Part shown: positions 59,831 through 64,000 of the stretch, piece after piece | Layout: the number at the start of each line of letters is the position of its first letter | Position numbering within the stretch: position 1 is the stretch's first letter | Assembly: GCA_003024785.1 (NCBI GenBank) | Contig: PUQB01000922.1 | Span: forward strand, 1 to 64,000 | Source: Selaginella tamariscina | Taxonomy: Eukaryota > Streptophyta > Lycopodiopsida > Selaginellales > Selaginellaceae | DNA: 64,000 nt | Reading direction: 5' to 3' | Notes under the pieces: model-generated | Database searches by the model: none | Told to the model about the DNA's origin: nothing | Seen by the model: only the letters and a program-made list of their open reading frames with translations | Translations under genes and position numbers: made by a program

Positions 59831-61464
59831 ACATAATTTATATATATATATATATATAATATATACATATATATGCTAATTTCTTCTTATTTAAAATACT
59901 GCTTCACATAGTTTGTTAAATATTGTTAGTGTGAATGAACCACAAACCTAACAATAATATCAAGTGTGCTCACATGACACAGATCACTTAACAATAGTTA
60001 ATTAAGTTTGTTTAAATACTCAAGCTTATCAAGAGCATGTTATGTACATAGTACATACGTACATTAGATTAAAGATTGTGAAGAACTTGTGTACACTTAC
60101 GTGAACGTATATAGGTAAGTATAAATGTATATTATTTAATATATTGTATTTTATTATTATCATTTATTAGTTTGCATATTAAGCAGATTAAAACTCAAGC
60201 GTTACGCACTGAACATTGAATGTGGGATTTGAGTGTCAACGTGTTCCTGCAAATTCATATATATATATATATATATGAATTGAGTCACGACACGAGACCC
60301 ACATTTGTCGTACACTGCATTGTATTCATTTATACTTAATTTTAACAAAATTTATATATACTAAGTATGCCAACTGTATATGAATACGTATAATGATGGT
60401 AGAGAGTGAAAAGCATCATTTTTTTAACATTTACTATTTGAATAATTAATTTTTATTTAATAAATATATATATATATTTATTTATATAGAATCGTGTATA
60501 TTTTTCTTTTCAAGACGACAGGCAGGCAGGTTGCTTCTGCCAATTAACAATCATCATCATCATCTGCTACAATCTTGCTATAGCACCTACACGTACGTAC
60601 TATCCTAGCCGGTCAATCCCTGGACCTTCTTTTATATTTAAAATCAATAGTTAAATAATTAAATCAGATTTTAATTTATTTATTAACATTGAAAAACCAT
60701 GATATTGATTAAAAATGAAATTTCCCATCACATGAATATCGAGTTAAAGTTGAGGTTAATAAAAATTTAATATTAGGGTACTAATAAAATTAATGGGTAT
60801 TTAGCTGGCAATTTGGCGGCGGCGGCGGTAGGCAGGAAATTTTGTACAGCAGGGGAGGTGGCAGTGTGCAGTGCGGTACATACACATGGATGGATTTGAT
60901 GGATAAAAGGGTAAAACACGTTAAACTCTTTTGTTTGTATTCTATATAACTGGTTTTTATCTTTATATATTTATTAAACCCACCGGTTTAACGTACTTGA
61001 TTAGCTCGAGGTTTAAGGAAAAAAATGTATGTTTTTACCCTTTTCTCTTTAGTAATTTTTACCCTTTTCTCTTTTGTGTTTGCATAGAATTCCGCATTTC
61101 CGCATCTTTGCCCATATTGTCTGGGGCACGGGGGCACGCCTCCAAACACTCAGACAGTCTCCTTGTTCTTCCCAGTGTGAACCAAAAACAAGAAAATATG
61201 AAAAAATACTTGTTTTTTTTAATCTAACACACCTCTGTGTGTGAACTCTCACATGAACTAGTTATGGATAGACCCCAGATAGAGATAGCTTCTATACTCT
61301 AGATTTTATCCGCACTTCTCCAAGTATTGTCCGAGCTCCACTGTCCGAGCTAGAGCGGCTCGGCACAGTCCATGAGCGCCGGGACAAGTCAGTTCTTCAT
61401 GTATAATGGGTCTCTTTTGTTTCCGCACAGATGTACATAGCAATATCAAATGCAGGTGGGCTGA
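59831..61464. other. Intergenic DNA
   Basis: AT-rich with (TA)n runs at about 59840-59870, 60256-60276 and 60465-60478, and a GGC run at about 60816-60828. No gene is seen. The part after about 61300 probably holds the promoter and 5' UTR of the F-box/kelch gene. Confidence 0.5.
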
Positions 61465-61569
61465 TTGAATTCTGCAAGTGGGTATGCCTGGATCGAAGAA
61501 ATAGATACATGGGCGGGTAGAGGGCGCAATTGGGTACAGGAATCCGGTGTCGGATCGGTTGGTACGGCG

Positions 61570-62657
61570 ATGTCTGGGGAAGAAGAGGATGAAAACCAGA
61601 GTATCATTCCAGGCTTACCGAGATCGATTGCACAGTCGTGTCTAGCCCGTGTACCGCGGGGTTTGTACAGTCGGTTGCGGATTGTATCACGGGCATGGTA
61701 CAGGGCACTGTCGCCGGACGGCATTTTTCCGATCAGATTGAACGAAGGTGTATCTGAGTCCTGGTTGTATATCACATTTCAGATGGGTGGTCCTTTCTTT
61801 GCCTTAGATCCAGTTTTGATGCATTGGCAGCAGCTGCCTCCTTTTCCGGCGGATAGAATCTGGACCAGCAGTGACAAGGAGTGTTTCGTAGCCGGACGGG
61901 AGCTTCACGTCGTCGGACCCACGTTCCACATCAGCCGTGGCGTCATGCAGCCGGCTATCTGGCGGTACACGCTGGATATCAATGTATGGAGCCCGGCACC
62001 GGCAATGTGCGTCGCGCGGTCGCTTTTTGCGTCGGGTACCGCCGGCTGTAAGGCTTACGTGGCAGGCGGCTGCCGATTCGGTACCCGCGTGGCACTCCGT
62101 GATGCTGAGGTGTATTGCTCTGTCACCTCGAGATGGAGTCTTCTCCCTCCGATGCGGACTGCCAGAAAGGAGTGTTCCGGGTTTGTAATGGACGGTTGTT
62201 TTTATGTCATAGGAGGAACCGACGATCGAGATCAGCCGGTAACAGACGGTGAGCGATACGATCCGAGGACACGCTCATGGAGCGTGGTACTGGGACTGTG
62301 GCCGGAGTCGAGCATCTCGAGACTACGTGGCGGAAGCGTGGCACCACCGTTGGTTGCCGTTGTGGATGACGTGTTGTACGCGTGGGATCATCCCAACGGT
62401 CTGTTAAAGAGGTACGACAGAGGTAGATGGACGGTACTAGATGCAGCAGCTGGTAGAAGGGCAAATGCAGAATCCATGGTTGGGGTTTAGGGTTTAAGGC
62501 TGTTGAGGATGAACTGTGGCTTATCGGTGGCTCCGAGCCGGAGGTTCCCTATATTGACGCGTGTCGGCCCCAAGGGAACAACGTTGTCTGGAGAAGGGTG
62601 GCACCTACTTGGGCTGGTCGCAGTTTCGTCTTCAACTGTGCAGTTATGAAGGCATGA
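61570..62657 (+). CDS. F-box/kelch-repeat protein with a frame break near its end
   Basis: From ATG 61570 (an in-frame ATG at 61465 is possible but less likely) the frame has an acidic start (SGEEEDENQS), an F-box (IPGLPRSIAQSCLARVPRGL, then LRIVSRAWYRAL), and kelch-type repeats: AYVAGGCRFG, DAEVYCSVTSRWSLLPPMRT, FYVIGGTDDRD and ERYDPRTRSWSVV. Such proteins are substrate adaptors of SCF ubiquitin ligases. The frame stops at 62490, but the last kelch piece continues in another frame (GFKAVEDELWLIGGSEPEV) to a stop at 62655-62657. The break lies in GGTTTAGGGTTTAAGG: removing one 7-base telomere-like unit would restore the frame. The gene appears intronless and is richer in GC than its surroundings. 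Confidence 0.8.
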
Positions 62658-63243
62658 TTAGGGTTCTAGGCTCAAGGGTTTAGGGTTTAGGGTTTAGGGA
62701 TCTAATGAATGGCTTGGGGATTTATGCATTCTTGGGTTGGGAGAGGGTAGTTCATATTGGAGGGGAATTTGGCTCTTCCAGGCATTGATTCAATGCTAAA
62801 TGAGGCACATAAGAAAGGATTCTTTTTTAAGTTCTCTCAAGTGCATGTGTGTTGCGTGCGTGCGTGGGTAGTCATATTCAAGTCATGACTAGCTATCTTC
62901 ATAATTAAGAACAATCTAACAAATAACACACACACACACACACACATACGCTAGAGGGATGTGTTTGTTTAAAGGGTGTATATATATAATATATATATGT
63001 TGAATCATATCCAAACGTGTGAAACTTCGAAGTTTCACAATGAGGTTTAAGGTTTAAATGATGTGACCATGTAATAAAATATATATTCTTCCTTGTCCAT
63101 CGGACAGGTTTAAGGGCCCCAACGTAACGAAAGTTGAGTCGTCAATGATGTTGAGCTTCCAATTTGTAGGTGTGTATGCAAAAATGATCATTTTTTTATG
63201 GGGACCACAAAACCATTATATCACATATGTATACTATATACAT

Positions 63244-63274
<31 letters not shown>

Positions 63275-64000
63275 GTATATGAGGGAACAAATGTGGGACT
63301 AGGATCTCTTGGGGAGTGTGATATATACAAATGTTGGATATGTAAAACCATACATATATTTATATATATAAGTAGATACCTTAAGAATGAATGTGAAACT
63401 GTGAAGCTTTTTGGATCATTCAAATTTGACAAATTGTAAGCTACTCATCAAAGTCAGACAATATATATATAAACAATATATGTAGGCTGGACAAAACTAC
63501 AGCATCATGAATGGGGGCTTCGGTTACTTAAGAGATTTATATATATTTAAATCCCATGTTTATATATATACATTGTTTAAGGATTTTATATTTGTGTGTC
63601 TCCTAAACTTGAGGTTAGCGTATGATAACATGTGTGTCACAGCTTTTACTAGATTCCTTTTCCACATGGCATCCAGTTATGTAGTGCTCGTGCCTTGTTT
63701 GCAACGTCCAACAAGACAATCTGACATCATATATATATATATATAATTCATGTATGTGTGTATGCACGTCTTGTACCCTAGATTGTATATGTGGTATATT
63801 CATAGAATACTTAACGTCAGACAGTACGTCTTCTATGTTCACGTGTTCCTGTTCCTTCAACAACATACGTATACGAATTTCTTATTAAAATGTAATAAAA
63901 AGGAATATGCTAATCCTTTAGCTTAGGGTAAAGGTTAATTAATTAAACTTGTTAATTATGAAGTTAATCGGACGGATGGAATTTGAAAAAGTCTACTCTG
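62658..64000. other. Intergenic DNA with telomere-like run and a palindrome
   Basis: A run of about three TTTAGGG units follows the F-box gene (about 62678-62700). CA and TA microsatellites occur at about 62928-62946 and 63248-63275. A perfect 20-bp palindrome GTGAAACTTCGAAGTTTCAC lies at 63019-63038. No convincing coding region is seen to the window end. Confidence 0.5.

Overview
The window is nuclear DNA of a land plant, most likely a non-seed plant such as a bryophyte or lycophyte. The evidence is split genes with GT-AG introns of about 60-330 nt, TTTAGGG-type telomere motifs, plant LTR retrotransposons with Met-tRNA primer sites, a plant-type CRIB-RopGAP and a lumazine synthase. Two genes point away from seed plants: a betaine-lipid synthase (BTA1-type) and a glutathione transferase fused to a hemerythrin domain. 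I cannot name the species. The DNA is AT-rich and full of TA, GT and GA microsatellites.

The left half (1-36 kb) is a transposon graveyard. A decayed DUF7869-like gene (8.83-6.26 kb, minus strand) was hit by a non-coding LTR retrotransposon. The two LTRs (4555-6252 minus, 31104-32801 plus) and their matching TGGTC target duplications now lie in opposite orientation 25 kb apart, and the 3' end of the disrupted gene sits at 32.8-33.3 kb. This implies an inversion of about 27 kb. Inside the inverted block lie a GC-rich array of GGGATTAATCCC palindromes (11.93-12.72 kb), a decayed gene with ParB-like and DNA-methyltransferase-like segments (13.35-22.65 kb) whose 61-nt intron carries a 6.2-kb Ty3/gypsy chromovirus (14826-21069, TSD ACCGG), an intact FCP1/SCP-type HAD protein (22995-24029), and a decayed Ty1/copia element (25.7-29.6 kb) that split a receptor-kinase gene. 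A decayed MULE with about 100-bp terminal inverted repeats is at 33.86-35.87 kb.

The right half (37-63 kb) holds ordinary genes: a 3'-truncated BTA1 (37.2-38.5, plus), a convergent HAD-type gene (39.4-38.5, minus), CRIB-RopGAP (50.1-52.3, plus), a root-cap/LEA-related secreted protein (53.6-52.6, minus), GST-hemerythrin (56.6-54.1, minus), lumazine synthase (56.7-58.1, plus) and an F-box/kelch protein (61.6-62.7, plus). The GST and lumazine synthase genes are divergent from a 132-bp gap. Between 39.4 and 49.5 kb there are only AT-rich DNA, degenerate tandem repeats and two solo LTRs with perfect target duplications (41604-42157 and 42969-44684).

Several otherwise well-conserved genes (RopGAP, root-cap/LEA, HAD, F-box/kelch) carry one or two frame breaks, while GST-hemerythrin and lumazine synthase read cleanly. 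Either decay is common here or the assembly has small indel errors. All family names come from reading the sequence against remembered families; no search was run.
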